Source: Anarhynchus alexandrinus
Taxonomy: Eukaryota > Chordata > Aves > Charadriiformes > Charadriidae
Assembly: GCA_008711295.1 (NCBI GenBank)
Contig: VUYV01000147.1
Location: forward strand, 2,094,324 to 2,158,323
Direction of reading: 5' to 3'
Length of the DNA: 64,000 nucleotides
A program made the position numbers and the translations under genes. The notes under the pieces were generated by a model. That model searched no databases. It saw only the letters and a list, made by a program, of their open reading frames with translations, and had not been told where the DNA came from. Below, one piece after another: positions 25,681-37,439 of the stretch (the stretch's first letter is position 1; the number at the start of each line of letters is the position of its first letter).

Positions 25681-27453
25681 ATGAAGGGAAGTAGGAGAGT
25701 AAAAGAAGGTACGGAGGGAGAGGATGGATAGCCTTAAAAATCCCCAGGCTTGAGGAAGGACATAAAAAAGGTACGTTTCTCAAACTGCTGAGTTAGGAAC
25801 CAAGGGGGGAAGGTGTTTTTTTTCCTCTCTGTCCCTTTGTTGCCCTCTTCCTTCCTACGACCTCTTCCTTGACACGGTGAGTCACTATCCTGTGGCGGAG
25901 GGATGGGAAACTTTGAGCCATAGATCCTCTCTGTCACAGCCACACTCCCGACTGAAATTCCTGTTGATCTCGATCATCTCGGCTCCACACAGCTCTCGCC
26001 TCAGCTGCTCGCAAAGCAGCGCTAACCACCTGGCTGCCTCCAGACGTGCATTTTTGGGACACCCAAACCAACAATTTACATTGTGGTAAAACCTCAGTCT
26101 CATCACGATTCCTCTGGCGCTATAGAAGTGAGGTAACAGGTAGAGGCCACACTTTGATCTTTCCCAGACAATGGATCTTCGTCTGTTCATTATAATCACC
26201 CAGGGATTTACTTAGGCAATTGAACACCTGATAAAGGCCAGACTTTAAAACAGCTAATCAGCCACCTCAGGAAAGAGAAACGGGATGGCATGGCGGTGCT
26301 GCTTCCTCTGCTTGGGTGGTGTCCCCAGCAAGGTCTGCCTGGCCCCAGGCTGCTCTTCAGATTGCTCACTAACTTCAAGCGGCAGACGGGTGCCTCACCA
26401 CTCATTGCAGGCTTGTGTTGTACCAGACCTGTTTTGAACATGGGAAACAAGAGCAGATAGCTATCAAACAGGGCTTAAAATCCAGTTTAGACCAAATCCT
26501 CCTTCACATTTTGAAAGGCTTCTTAGGAACCCTTGGACATCTGGGGTATGCGCTAGTGACTGGTGTTTCTGCATGGCATCTTAGCTGCCATCCTCAGTCA
26601 GGATTTCAACAATTAACTAGTAAACTGGGGAGTAATTACAAGCCACCTTGGCATCCAGAGGCACAACAAATCTGGGCTGTATGTTATAGGTATTGAGGCT
26701 GGAGAGAAGTGTGGCACCCGGTTAAGAAGGAGATTGTCAGTTTTCCCTTGCGCTAGGAAAATTTGCACTTTCCCTTGCACTTGCACACCATTTTTTTCTA
26801 TCAACACATACAAGAATGCATATTTACAAATAAAACATACTTAAAAATACATATTGGTAGCACATTAAATGCTGAAATCCTTGCTTCAGGGTCTTCACAC
26901 TTGATAAAACAATTTTTGAAAAACTTGAGGATACTTCAGTTATTTCATAAGCCATGACTAATGTTCAGAATGACATTGCTTTCCCAAAACAGCATTGACT
27001 CATACCTTTTCTAAGCTACAGAGCTAGTAACACCAATAGGGAGCTCTGCTCTTGCCTCTCCTTGGATCTGCCAGAAGGGGATGTAAGGGGTGACACTGCC
27101 TGTCCTGATATCGGTGGAAAAAGTTGTACTACTTTCTGTGGTAACCAAACAGTCCAGAAGATGCTTTTTAATGAAAGAGTAGATAGCAGACATCTTGAGA
27201 AGTTATACTTAATGTAACTTCTGTATTTATACTGCAAATTAAGCCCTGCAGCAGTGGTGCATAACAGATCATGTATAAGCTCTACTTTGGAGCCTGTGTT
27301 TCATGTGACAAATCAGTACTTTTCATAGCAGCAGACTTTTTTTGCTGCTACTTTTAACAGGAGTGCTTTATAGATGTGAAAGCACTCTTGAGTGAACTGG
27401 AGTGTTTTTACCAAAGAACTCCTCCAGAATCCCAAACTCCGTTCTTTTTTCAG

Positions 27454-27541
27454 TTGAGCTAAATACGCCATCATCATAGTCAAACCGTAGGGTGACACAC
27501 AGAAAATCCATCTAGTCCCAGGATTGGGAATATGGCTACAG
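27454..27541 (+). other. Candidate non-coding exon (88 nt), unproven
   Basis: A strong acceptor (GTTCTTTTTTCAG) precedes the interval, and a good donor (CTACAG|GTAACT) follows 88 bases later. All three frames contain stops, so it could only be part of a non-coding RNA or UTR. Support is limited to the splice-site look. Chance pairs of this quality are expected in 64 kb. Confidence 0.13.
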
Positions 27542-28108
27542 GTAACTGTCTTTTTAAAAGAAAATACAGATTTAGGAGCAAGGTTGCACTTTCTTTAAGC
27601 TGTGTATTTCATATATGAACCATAGGAATCAATAACATTGCTTATAAGCAAACATACAAACATTTACTTGAAGTTTAGCTAGTGTTTCAAATTTAGGTCT
27701 ATTCATTCTATTACATATATTAGGCTTCAAAGCTTTCATTCATTAAGGTGTGCAAGGAAAAATGTAAAATCTGATATAACCGATTGATCAAAAATGCCAT
27801 TTAAATGCATTGTCCTGTTCTTTATTAAAGACAAGCTTTTTTACATGGTCAGCAGCTTGTGAGGATATAAATGCAGATCACAGTAGGTCTGAGTTGAGGG
27901 CAGATTTACTGCAGCATCACATCTATCCCACAGCACAGAGAATGCTCTGCTGCCCGACCTGATCTTAGGCATCAACAACAATTTCTCTCTTGGCTTTTGC
28001 ACTTTGCTGAAAAAGCATCTCCCCCTCTTGCAGCTACATTTCATCCCAGGTTTTGCCTTTCCGCTCTCAGGTTGTGTAATAAGTCACAGCAAGGGCATCT
28101 AATCATCT

Positions 28109-28423
28109 CTAGAATGTGACAACATTTGGTTCAGATTCCCTTATCAGCATCACCTTTCCTTCTGCCTCTGCCTCATCCTTAAAGAAGACCAGGCGGTGGG
28201 CCTTAGAGATCAGTCACACGTCGACCGCTTCTTCAAACACTTCACGTGGGAAACCGTTCAGAGGCATGATTGTTGAGCTGCAGACCTGGAAAATAACTGT
28301 CATCGAGACCTTTACATCTGTCAAAGGAATTTCAGCCCAGTGACACCGCTTTGCCTCTACTTTTTTTTTAAACTCTGGTAAGCCCTTGGATTCTTTATGA
28401 CTTAAAACTACTACTGTGGGGCA
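28109..28423 (-). pseudogene. Decayed coding-like stretch, unknown family
   Basis: On the minus strand the frame from 28423 down to the TAG at 28109-28111 is open for about 104 codons except for one TGA at 28214-28216. Before the stop it includes MPLNGFPREVFEEAVDV. After it come LISKAHRLVFFKDEAEAEG and VMLIRESEPNVVTF. Codons from about 28320 onward show purine-first, mostly C/G-ending usage, unlike the AT-rich surroundings, which is what suggests former coding. I do not recognise the protein. No poly(A), intron or neighbouring coding block was seen, so a processed pseudogene or a relic exon are both possible. Chance is also possible. Confidence 0.25.
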
Positions 28424-29077
28424 TTACTTTGGGAGGAGCTCTACTTCCAAAAAATGTTTTAGCCAAGAATTAGTTACACACCTTCAAAATGAAAAAGCTC
28501 TTTATTATGTCGTGTGTCATAATTAAGATGAAACTGTGTGCTTTGTTTCCTTTGTTCCTGTCGATTTGTGGAAAACCCCATGCAACTGCAGCCCCAGGAA
28601 AGCCGATCACATCTGGCTCTGAGCTGGTGGGGCTTCATCAGGTGTGGGGCAGCCTCCCCCCTGCCTCACTGCCCCACAGCCCCCAGCCAGCCCTGCCTCT
28701 GCCCCCAGGGGGGCTCAGCACTCCCCGGGCTGCCACTACGGCTCTGCAGAGGGCATGGGCTGCCCTGTGGTTGGTTGGCCAAAGAGAGTCCCAGCCACTT
28801 GCTGCAGGACCAACACCAGCCACGGGAGCTGGGTCGGGCAGGGACGTGGTCCTTAATGCAGCCATACTGGGGGAGTCAGTGTGGCCCTGATCCTGAATAC
28901 ATCACCTTTGCCTGCACTTGACTCCAGCCAGGTGTTGAGAACCTGCTGAGTTTGGTAGGACTGAAGGTTGGCTTGTGCTGATGTGTTCTGTTAAATAATA
29001 ACACTCTGGTACATTACTACAAATTTTGTTGAATCAGGACCTGATTGTGTTGGGATGTGGCCCACTGCAGAAACACT

Positions 29078-29760
29078 AAATGCTGTTTGCAGATGACACC
29101 AAGTTGTGCGGAGCAGTCAACATGCTGGAGGGAAGAGATGCCATCCAGAGGGACCTGGACAGGCTTGAGAAGTGGGCCTGTGTGAACCTCATGAAGTTCA
29201 ACAAGGCCAAGTGCAAGGTCCTGCACATGGGTCTGGGCAATCCCAAGCACAAATACAGGCTGGGCAGAGAATGGATTGAGAGCAGCCCTGAGGAGAAGGA
29301 CTTGGGGGTGTTGGTTGGTAAGAAGCTCAACATGAGCTGGCAATGTGTGCTTGCAGCCCAGATGGCCAACCGTATCCTTGGCTGCATCAAAAGAAGCATG
29401 GCCAGCAGGTCAAGGGAGGTGATTCACCCCCTCTACTCCACTCTTGTGAGACCCAACATGGAGTACCACATCCAGCTCTGGGAGTGTAGCAATAGGACAG
29501 CCGGTAATGCTTTTAAGACAAAAGAGGGTAGATTTAGATTAGATATTAGGAAGAAATTCTTTACTCTGAGGGTGGTGAGATGCTGGAACAGGTTGCCCAG
29601 AGAAGTTGTGGAGGCCCCATCCCTGGAAGTGTTTAAGGCCAGGCTGGATGGGACTTTGAGTAACCTGGTCTAGTGGGAGGTGTCCCTGCCTATGGCAGGA
29701 TGGTTGGAACTAGACTTTAAGGTCCCTTCCAACTCTAAGCATTCTATGATTCTATGATAT
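29078..29760 (+). mobile_element. CR1 LINE 3' end with in-frame internal deletion
   Basis: The fragment begins inside the RT at the catalytic FADD motif (29086-29097). It continues in one open frame for 197 codons to the CR1 stop, then the 3' UTR and the terminal ATTCTATGATTCTATGA repeats. Recognisable CR1 blocks are [24 protein letters not shown], and [14 protein letters not shown] near the C-terminus. Between HIQLWE and CSNRTAG about 72 codons present in the minus-strand copy at 38.5-39.0 kb are missing without loss of frame. The junction is near 29481-29490. The 5' part of RT and the endonuclease are absent, as usual for 5'-truncated CR1. It is inactive. Confidence 0.95.
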
Positions 29761-30759
29761 ACCTGCATTAAAAAATACAAAACCTGTTGCAAACCTGACC
29801 ACTATTGCATCTCATTAAACCTTACAAGATGCCAAGTGCTTCCTACCTGAGTGGGTTTTTTATATGCAATGGAGTTAGCATGTAATGGCATTTAGTGCCT
29901 TACAAATTGCAGTTTGGTTATTTTTTAGTACATAAACTGTGCTAGTGTATGAGTGTGTTTTATGATTCGTACATAAATCTCAGTTTAAAAGTCACTTTTT
30001 GAGGGCTGTGTGTATGTATTCTAAAACTTCTGGGAAAAAATGCAAATTATATATTTTTTATACATTTAAATGCATCAGTGTTAGCCTGCTGGTACCACTA
30101 TATACGGAAGGTAGAAAACATTTTGTGCTCTTACACAATTTGCATTTAAATTCTGTTGAACCTTTTCATCGGTTGACCTCCTTTTTTTGCTTTGGTTGAA
30201 CACAAAATCACATCCAAATATTGAAAATTATGTGTTTTGAAAGCAAATGCTATCTTGCCTCTTGTTCCCTTGCCGGTAATGGCAACCTTAAAAAGACATG
30301 TTAACTTTTATGAGGCTCTGTCCTTCTCTCTGTAGAATTCAAAGTAGAATGTTTAGTAAGTCTAAATAAAAACTTAATACCTAAATCAAAGTTCAGCTTT
30401 GACCTTAATATCATCCTCACTATATTAGCCTTTGTATACTACTTAATGAGTAACGCTTTGAATTCACATAGTTACTTTTTCCTGGATATCACACAGAACT
30501 TTAAATAATTATCCACCAGCAAGAACAGCAACTATTTAACGTGTCTGTTAGCCTAATTTACATACGATTTCCCTGGTAAGTCTTGCTGCTGTATTTTTGC
30601 CTCCATTTAGACCAGAAGAGTAACCAGAGTTAGCTGGAGAGGGTCAACCCCATCAGCCTCCCTCTGCTGTGTCCTGGTAAGAGGGGTTGGCTCTGAATGT
30701 GATTATCGGTCTTCAAGCAGCCAATGCACACAGGAAGGATATAAAAAAAGGTATTTTAT

Positions 30760-30860
30760 CCTTTCTTTCCTTCTTTCCTTCTTTCTTCCCTTCCTCTCTT
30801 ATCCCTCCCTTCCATCCTCCTGTCTGTCTTCCTTCCTTCCTTCCTTCCTTCCTTTTTTTT
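30760..30860. repeat. (CTTT)n/(CCTT)n pyrimidine microsatellite
   Basis: A 100-base pure-pyrimidine tract apart from a few A and G bases, made of CTTT then CCTT units and ending in eight Ts. Such polypyrimidine mirror-type tracts can form triplex DNA and are prone to length change. Confidence 0.9.
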
Positions 30861-31845
30861 CAGACAAAGTATATTCCTCCGTTTCCCCTAAAAAAATGCA
30901 GGTATATGTCATATTTCACACTGCAAGACATCCAAAGGCATACTGTCTCGGCCTGCCATACATTTAATCTGAAAGGTTCATATTCATATCTGTTAACTGC
31001 ATATCCACAACTACTCATAAAATATTCCTTTATAGTCTGTGTTGTGAGATATGGTTTTTCTGGGTGGATCATCCTAGGGTGATGGTCTTATGGGCAGACC
31101 ATGGTAAGGAAATGCAGAAATTCAGTTGGATGTGGAGCAAAACCCATGCAGTCGTCACAAGAGAAGCACATTAGGGGAAGATGATCCTTGTAATAGAAGA
31201 AAAAGTCAGTGGCTCGTAGTCGACTCAGCCTGTCAGTCACCAGCTGTGGCTACAGGGTTATCAGTCTGGATGTTTCTGCCGAAGATGAGGCGATAGTAGC
31301 TTATTTCCAAGAGACCTTTAATTGGCTTTAGTCAAGTAATGCGGAGCACTGATAAGTTATCAACCCTTTCTAATCAGACACCAGTTCAGTTCTCTAACAT
31401 CCCAGCTAGACCCATTTGGGCAGTGGTCATATGCCTGTAGCTGGAAGCAGCTGCTGGTGCAGGCAGAAGCTTCATTTAAAAATAGGTCAGTGAGCAGTTA
31501 AAAATCTGTCCTCCACAGAACAACATCAATGTTTTCACATCAGAGGAAAGAAAATACATTCCCAAAGGGGACGTGCTTTGTTCGTGTACACGGCAATGCA
31601 GCAGCCTTTCTAATTATCACCTAGTCAAAGAGGATGTTTTCTGTTGTGCACGTATGGCTGCATGTTACTCATTCCTGGCTGCGTTTTCACCCCGGTAATT
31701 TCAGTGCTCGTCTGTAACGCTGGAATGCGTGCCCAAAGAAGAAAGCCCGTGAAAAACAGATTTGTAAGAAAAAAAGAAAACAAATATCCTCCCCTTGAAA
31801 TCTAGAGCAACATCCTCCCTCACACGGTTACGGGACACCTTCAAA

Positions 31846-31846
31846 N
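31846..31846. other. Single unresolved base (N)
   Basis: One N within CTTCAAANGAGCATG. Unlike the N at 38980, no duplicated flank is visible, so it looks like a plain ambiguous call. Confidence 0.95.
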
Positions 31847-33177
31847 GAGCATGCACACCAAGCAGATACTTTTATTTTCAACACAGATGCATCCCACCTC
31901 CTTTGTACAATACTGTGATCACAGACAGAAGGTGTCTTTTGCAGGGACCCTGTCATTAGCAATATTCTCATTAATTTCCTCTTTTTTCCTCCGTTTTTTT
32001 CCTCTTCTAATGAAAACACTGCTGGAACACTGAATATATTTTGTCATTAGTGGAACAACATATTTGTTGGTGAAAAAATAGGTATCTCTCGCAGAAACCT
32101 GTAGCATAAGTTATTCAAAACCTCATTGTTGTTCATTTCACTGCAGACTTACGAGGGGTCTCCTCTTGTTTTGCATACTTCTGAATTCAGCTTTGGCCAG
32201 GCACCTTCAGGAAAGAAACACTGCCTTGTGCACATTGTGTTTTAAAATAAAGATGTCATGTTTAAAAGCACGGAGTCACTGAAATCTGAGATCATCTATT
32301 TCTGGTTTTCATTAACATGAGCTGCACATACTTGCTCACCATGACACATTGCAAAGTCCCAGTCCGCCCATCACTCAGAAACCATCTCAGCCTGAAAATC
32401 GGCAGTTAAAGCATGCTGCAGCTCCTGGCCCATGTGTATACCTGATTTTTCTCAGCACGGGAACCACCATGCTCAGGAAGGCGAGGGGCAGGTCTCCAGG
32501 GCGAAGCATCCAAAGTACCTACCTACTCGCTTGTGCCTGCATGACCTGAGGAAAGGGGATGGTGCACCAGCACACATTTAGCCCCAGCATCTGAGCACCT
32601 GGGTGATTCAGGGAACTTGTGTGACTTGTGTTTTCAGATGGAGAATTTGAGACACCTGGAAATGAAGAATTAGGCTCACGAAGGGTAACTGAATTCGGAG
32701 CCACCTAAAGACTCTTCTGGATTTTTCCCAACCTCCCACAAAAACCTCTTGTGCTTCGGGGGAGTGGGTTGAGACCTACACTGCCTTAGCTTCTAACTCA
32801 TCCCTGTATTGGCAACTTGCTTTTCTTCCCGTCTGTTTAGGAGATAACGTTAGAGCCACAGGTCCAGCCCATCCCCAGCCGGTCTGGAGTGGCTCATTCC
32901 TGAGCATTTGCTCCTCTTTTCCCCAGGCTTGTTCGCAATGTGTCAGTGATGGTGATAAAAGTCGGCTGAACTGAAGGCAATGTAAACAGACAAGTACTGT
33001 CTTCATGCTGTCCCTCTGAAGTGCCTCCTAGAAAGTCTGGAAAAAGGATTTGAATAGTTTATTAAGGACAGTATATTAAGGACATACATAACTACCTTTT
33101 TGGTAGCCTCTCTGGAGACTAGTAACAAGGTCGCTCATTCCTTCCATGACCACAAATCATCTGAGTGTCTCTTGTCT

Positions 33178-33516
33178 NNNNNNNNNNNNNNNNNNNNNNN
33201 NNNNNNNNNNNNNNNNNNNNNNNNNNNNNNNNNNNNNNNNNNNNNNNNNNNNNNNNNNNNNNNNNNNNNNNNNNNNNNNNNNNNNNNNNNNNNNNNNNNN
33301 NNNNNNNNNNNNNNNNNNNNNNNNNNNNNNNNNNNNNNNNNNNNNNNNNNNNNNNNNNNNNNNNNNNNNNNNNNNNNNNNNNNNNNNNNNNNNNNNNNNN
33401 NNNNNNNNNNNNNNNNNNNNNNNNNNNNNNNNNNNNNNNNNNNNNNNNNNNNNNNNNNNNNNNNNNNNNNNNNNNNNNNNNNNNNNNNNNNNNNNNNNNN
33501 NNNNNNNNNNNNNNNN
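33178..33516. other. Assembly gap, 339 Ns
   Basis: Unresolved sequence. Open frames spanning the Ns are meaningless. The right edge is a long A-rich tract, the likely reason the assembly broke here. Stated length may be an estimate from mate pairs. Confidence 1.
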
Positions 33517-33572
33517 AAAAAAAAAAAAAAGGGAAAAAAAAGGAAAAAAAAAAGAAAATAAAGAAAAGAAAG
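33517..33572. repeat. A-rich low-complexity tract at the gap edge
   Basis: A-rich sequence with G interruptions (AAAAGGGAAAA type). It may be the end of a longer purine repeat hidden in the gap. Its start is unknown. Confidence 0.85.
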
Positions 33573-33689
33573 CTTTCAATTCAAAGTGCATAGTTGTGAA
33601 AAAGCCATGCTCTGAACCAGGGTGAGGGAAAGCAGCTCAAGGCATATACTCTACCCCGGCCTGTACTTAATTATGTGTTTTGAATTGAA

Positions 33690-34060
33690 AACAAACATTT
33701 TTAAAATGGCTACTGAGACGCACTTCTCGAATGAATCCAAGATGGTGGCAGATGTTACGGCTTCTGTGATAAATGATTTCAAAGGCGCCGAGGCCCGTCG
33801 CCTTTTTAAAGTGACAGCACTTGGGTCTCTACAGCCGCTTTCCAGCTCTCTGGCGGTTTCTTCGCTTGACTGTTTTCGGGACGCCTTTCCACCCCGCGTT
33901 TCACAATATTGCCACATCATTCAAGCGGGATGAAACCGAGCCGTTTCTGCGACATTCGTGCAGAAGGACGGCCACTGTGATCTTAAAGAATGTGGCACCC
34001 ACAAGCAGACACATGGCTTTGATATTTTTTATTTTATTCAGAGCCCTCTAATTTAGAGAG
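33690..34060. promoter_or_regulatory. Possible conserved non-coding element
   Basis: The block has more CpGs than its AT-rich flanks and no repeat signature. It contains AAGATGGTGGC, close to a YY1 site, near 33739-33749, and a 7-bp inverted repeat AAAGGCG/CGCCTTT at 33781-33787 and 33799-33805. A nearby 11-bp repeat AGAAGTTGCTC lies at 34157-34180. No open frame here resembles a protein. The call is an impression based on complexity and CpG retention and needs cross-species alignment. Confidence 0.2.
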
Positions 34061-35678
34061 CCATGTGTCACCAGGAGAAACCGAATGCTTGCTCGCAGTG
34101 ATCGCAGCCTCCTGCCTCTGCCCGCTTCTCTCTCCCCCACAGTAGTTAATGACTCAAGAAGTTGCTCGAGAAGTTGCTCAGGACAGTCCCCCCCTGCCAT
34201 TTTGAAGAAATGTTGTTCGCTGGCTGCCAGTTCGCCAAGAGGGTAAACTGGAAGATACAACTGCTCCAGCACAAGCCTTAAGAAACACTCAGCTCTATAA
34301 AAAGTCCAGAAGGCTATAAATCATAACCAAGAGTAAATCATCAGCTTTGCCTTAGAATAATGGCACCGTTGGTAGTGATGCAGCAGGAAGAAGCAATACG
34401 TTCAAATACAACAAAAGAGTTTCGAAAAAAAAATGGATCCTAAGCACCGGCTTGGGACTGCCACATACAGTAGTTGTGGAAAATTACTAATATCTCAGCA
34501 TGGGAGATGAAGGAGGGGAAATAATAGTGGACCAGGATATAACGTACTGGACAAAACAATTGTCATCTAGCTCATTTTTCCTCTAAGACAGAAGTCAAGT
34601 CTCCTCTCAAACAAGTCTTATAATTTTACAGTATGACTCTTCCTTTCTTTTCTGCAACTTGCCACTGCTTTTGGAGGTGATGGTGCTTCCCAGTTTCCCT
34701 AGCCTGAACGGTCTTGCTGGCTGCCAGATGCTCTAGGAAGGTGATACAATGTGGGTCTGAATCCTTATAGGTTTGGGAGATGACTCTGAGGAGCCTTTTC
34801 ACCTCTGGGCTGGAAATCCTCATCAGAGCCGGGTGCCCTCCTGCACCCTCACTGAGAGACTAAGTATCTCACCTGAGTACCAGGTAGGTACCTGTGGGGA
34901 TGGAGACATCTTCCCCTTCCCCAGTGCTCACCAGCAGTTCAAGCAGCTCTGGCTGCTAGGCCTTTCATCTTCAGGGATATACATTTCCTGGGGCATCACA
35001 CAGGCAGCTGCTGGCCTCATCTCTAGCCAGTGGCTTCTCCTTTGATATCCACACAACAGTTCTTACAGACCAGATCCACAAGGACTTACTATGACCAACT
35101 CTTAATTTCAGTTGGGTTTATGGACCTAAACACTTTGAGGGCTGAGCTGACATCTCTTTACAAGTTCAGCTGAGATTCCTACTAGGTTTTAAGCATCTCA
35201 TTTTGCTTAGCAGAGGCAGTCCTGCACTTCAGCTGGATGATATCCACCCTTCCTGTCTTTGATATCTAAATGATTCCCCCAGGCTGCTCTACAGAGCCCC
35301 AGTGCCCAGCCTAGATGCTAAGGACCCCGCCACAGCGCAGCACAACACACTTACAGCAACAATCATTTCAATACTGAAATCCTCTTTATGAACCTAACCC
35401 CAACCACATCTGAGGTGGCTATCTTCTTTTGTAGGATAACATTTCATAATGGTGCTCAGGTTCCACCAATAATAGGCTGTTATCTACTACAGAGTTTCTA
35501 CAGGTGCTGTAGCTGTAATGAGATTAAATGTCTAATTAACAATAGTGCACTTGACTAAGAGAGGTCCTCCAGGTTGCCTTTTGAAGGTACATACCAGATC
35601 TTGAGCTGCCCATCTGGCAGCTTAGAAGACCGAGCCTCATCTTAAACTATTTTCCTTTGTTCTGTTTTTGATTCTAAG

Positions 35679-35703
35679 GTATGATCTGAAAAAGCCACTT
35701 CAG
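35679..35703 (+). other. Candidate 25-nt micro-exon, unproven
   Basis: A long pyrimidine tract (TTTTCCTTTGTTCTGTTTTTG) ends in ATTCTAAG. It is followed by 25 bases ending CTTCAG and a consensus donor GTAAGC. Read after one base, the 25 bases give YDLKKPLQ and end in phase 0. The splice sites look good on both sides, but micro-exons are easily mimicked. Its incoming phase does not match the outgoing phase of the candidate exon at 10988-11084. Confidence 0.15.
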
Positions 35704-37235
35704 GTAAGCAGCCTACAGGATTGAGGAGCACTTTTCTTAGTGTGAAAGTATGTTGTGCTTCACCAGAGAATGTGTAAAAGGAAGGGTAGGCATATTTGAT
35801 AAAAAGTGAGTTGGTGGTTCAGATGGTATGGAGTGTCTAGCTAATGAAGCCTACAAATGGTAAGCTGAAGCTGTATACCAGAGGAATTATACTCAAAAGA
35901 GTCACAGATTCTTGTAAATACTATAACTTTTCTTGAGAGAGTGGTAACAAGCTGTAAACTGAACTAGGTTTTCTTCATCAGAGGATGGAAATCCATTCTC
36001 ACCTGCTACAAAGGGACATTTCTGTAATTTGTGGTGTAACATAAACATGCAGTTTATGTGTGTGTTGTTATCTCTGCCATTGAATCACAAAGAAACATTG
36101 CCTCTTGGTACTTATACAGAAAATAACTGGCTGTCAGTACCAGAAAATACATATGCTATCCTTCAATCAAGGTGATAAAACCCCGATAAATTAACATCAA
36201 ATTTTATTTCATTATCTGTATAAAATTGTATTGTAAAGATCAAATTTAGGAAGGAGAGAAGGAGGATAAAATGACTTATATTCAATTACATAATTAATTA
36301 TTAAGCTACTAAACATGCTTTTGGTGATCCTTTGCACTGACAACGCTTAGCTTCTCTATGGCTGGGAAGAGTCATGAAATATGCTGTACCTCACCCCGTT
36401 AGTTCTGCTTGACCTCCCACTTGACTCTGTTACACCTCGCCTGTGATGGAGACCATGACCTGCTCTCAGGTTTCCCACTTGTGAGTGTTGAAGTGTTAGT
36501 CCCATAATCCAGTTTGTAAGTGGACTGTAAGATGGGTGCATGAGGCACAGGCAAATTCCTGCTGCAGGAGATAAGTCTCCAGCAGTCGCAGGCATGCGGA
36601 TCAAATGGTGCAGCCTGGGGTCAAGGCTCCAGATAAGCAGAAGGCGAGTTCCAGGAGCGTCCTGCTCTCTCCTCCTGAGTAGAGCCCTGTAGCTCATTTT
36701 CCTTCCCATTTCATCTTGTAGCAGCACAGAGACTTCTTCAAATATCAGCTCAGTTTTGGAGTTTCTCAACATCAGTTCCTGTGACAGCAATACTATGATT
36801 CTTGGCACAAACAGGTACTTTCTGTATCAAACTCCTCATTCTTTTGATGCAGAACCTAAATGAAATCTATGGACTAACTAGCAGTGCTTCTTAGGAAATC
36901 TAAGAGAGATTGGTCCTAGCATAGCCATCAAAACAAGATGAAACTTAACTTCTTCAGTTTTGTATTTTATTAACTATTCAGTAACACTGTCATTCACTGT
37001 TATAAAAAAAAAAAAAAAAGATGTGGAGCTCTTCTGCACCCTGCTACACTCTGCCATTCTGCCAGCAGCAGCCTTTCAGAGCCACAGCCACAGATATATA
37101 AAGGTTCTTGGCTTATGCTGGGATCCTGAATGGTGTTTGAGAAACACTTTTTCATTTGTTAACTAGAAAACACACCAAAATCTCACTTCTCTGCAACCAG
37201 ACTTCACAGCATTCTGGCACCTCATGCCTTCTGCA

Positions 37236-37262
37236 GTGTGTGTGGGTGTGTGTCTGTGTGCC
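37236..37262. repeat. Short GT-rich microsatellite
   Basis: GTGTGTGTGGGTGTGTGTCTGTGTG, a short imperfect GT run with no other feature. Confidence 0.75.
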
Positions 37263-37439
37263 TGTACTTGCCACATGTGCATACACATACAGCCATGCAC
37301 ACGATCGTCACTTGTCTTCTAAAATGTCTTGGTGTTATTGCTTGATTGTGCTGTATTGTAAATATAAAAATTCTTTCCTGTTGGTTTCTTGACCTGGGCT
37401 AGGTGTGGCGAGGGCAGTCATAAGACAGCAATTTCACTA

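Larger units (their letters stand above)
20901..29077. other. Unique non-coding sequence, GC-richer in places
   Basis: No intact gene is recognised. The segment holds a TG-rich microsatellite (21033-21107), GC-richer stretches (about 21990-22350 and 28580-28870, the latter poor in CpG), a small CpG-rich patch at 25478-25680, an exon-like interval at 27454-27541, and a coding-like minus-strand stretch at 28109-28423. A 191-codon minus-strand frame at 20946-21521 runs through the TG repeat, whose complement reads as Thr/His/Ser. I regard it as chance. Confidence 0.5.
29761..37439. other. Unique non-coding sequence around an assembly gap
   Basis: No gene is recognised. Contents: a pyrimidine microsatellite (30760-30860), a single N at 31846, the N gap 33178-33516 with an A-rich right edge, a CpG-containing possible conserved block at 33690-34060, an exon-like interval at 35679-35703, an A run near 37003-37019, and a GT-rich patch at 37236-37262. 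A 150-codon minus-strand frame at 36356-36808 resembles nothing I know. Confidence 0.5.

Noticed and set aside
33100..33625. Open frames of 140-160 codons across the gap
   Set aside because: They are mostly unknown residues from Ns followed by poly-Lys from the A-rich tract.
36356..36808. 150-codon minus-strand open frame
   Set aside because: It is long, but there is no family resemblance, no splice or promoter context, and no clear codon bias.
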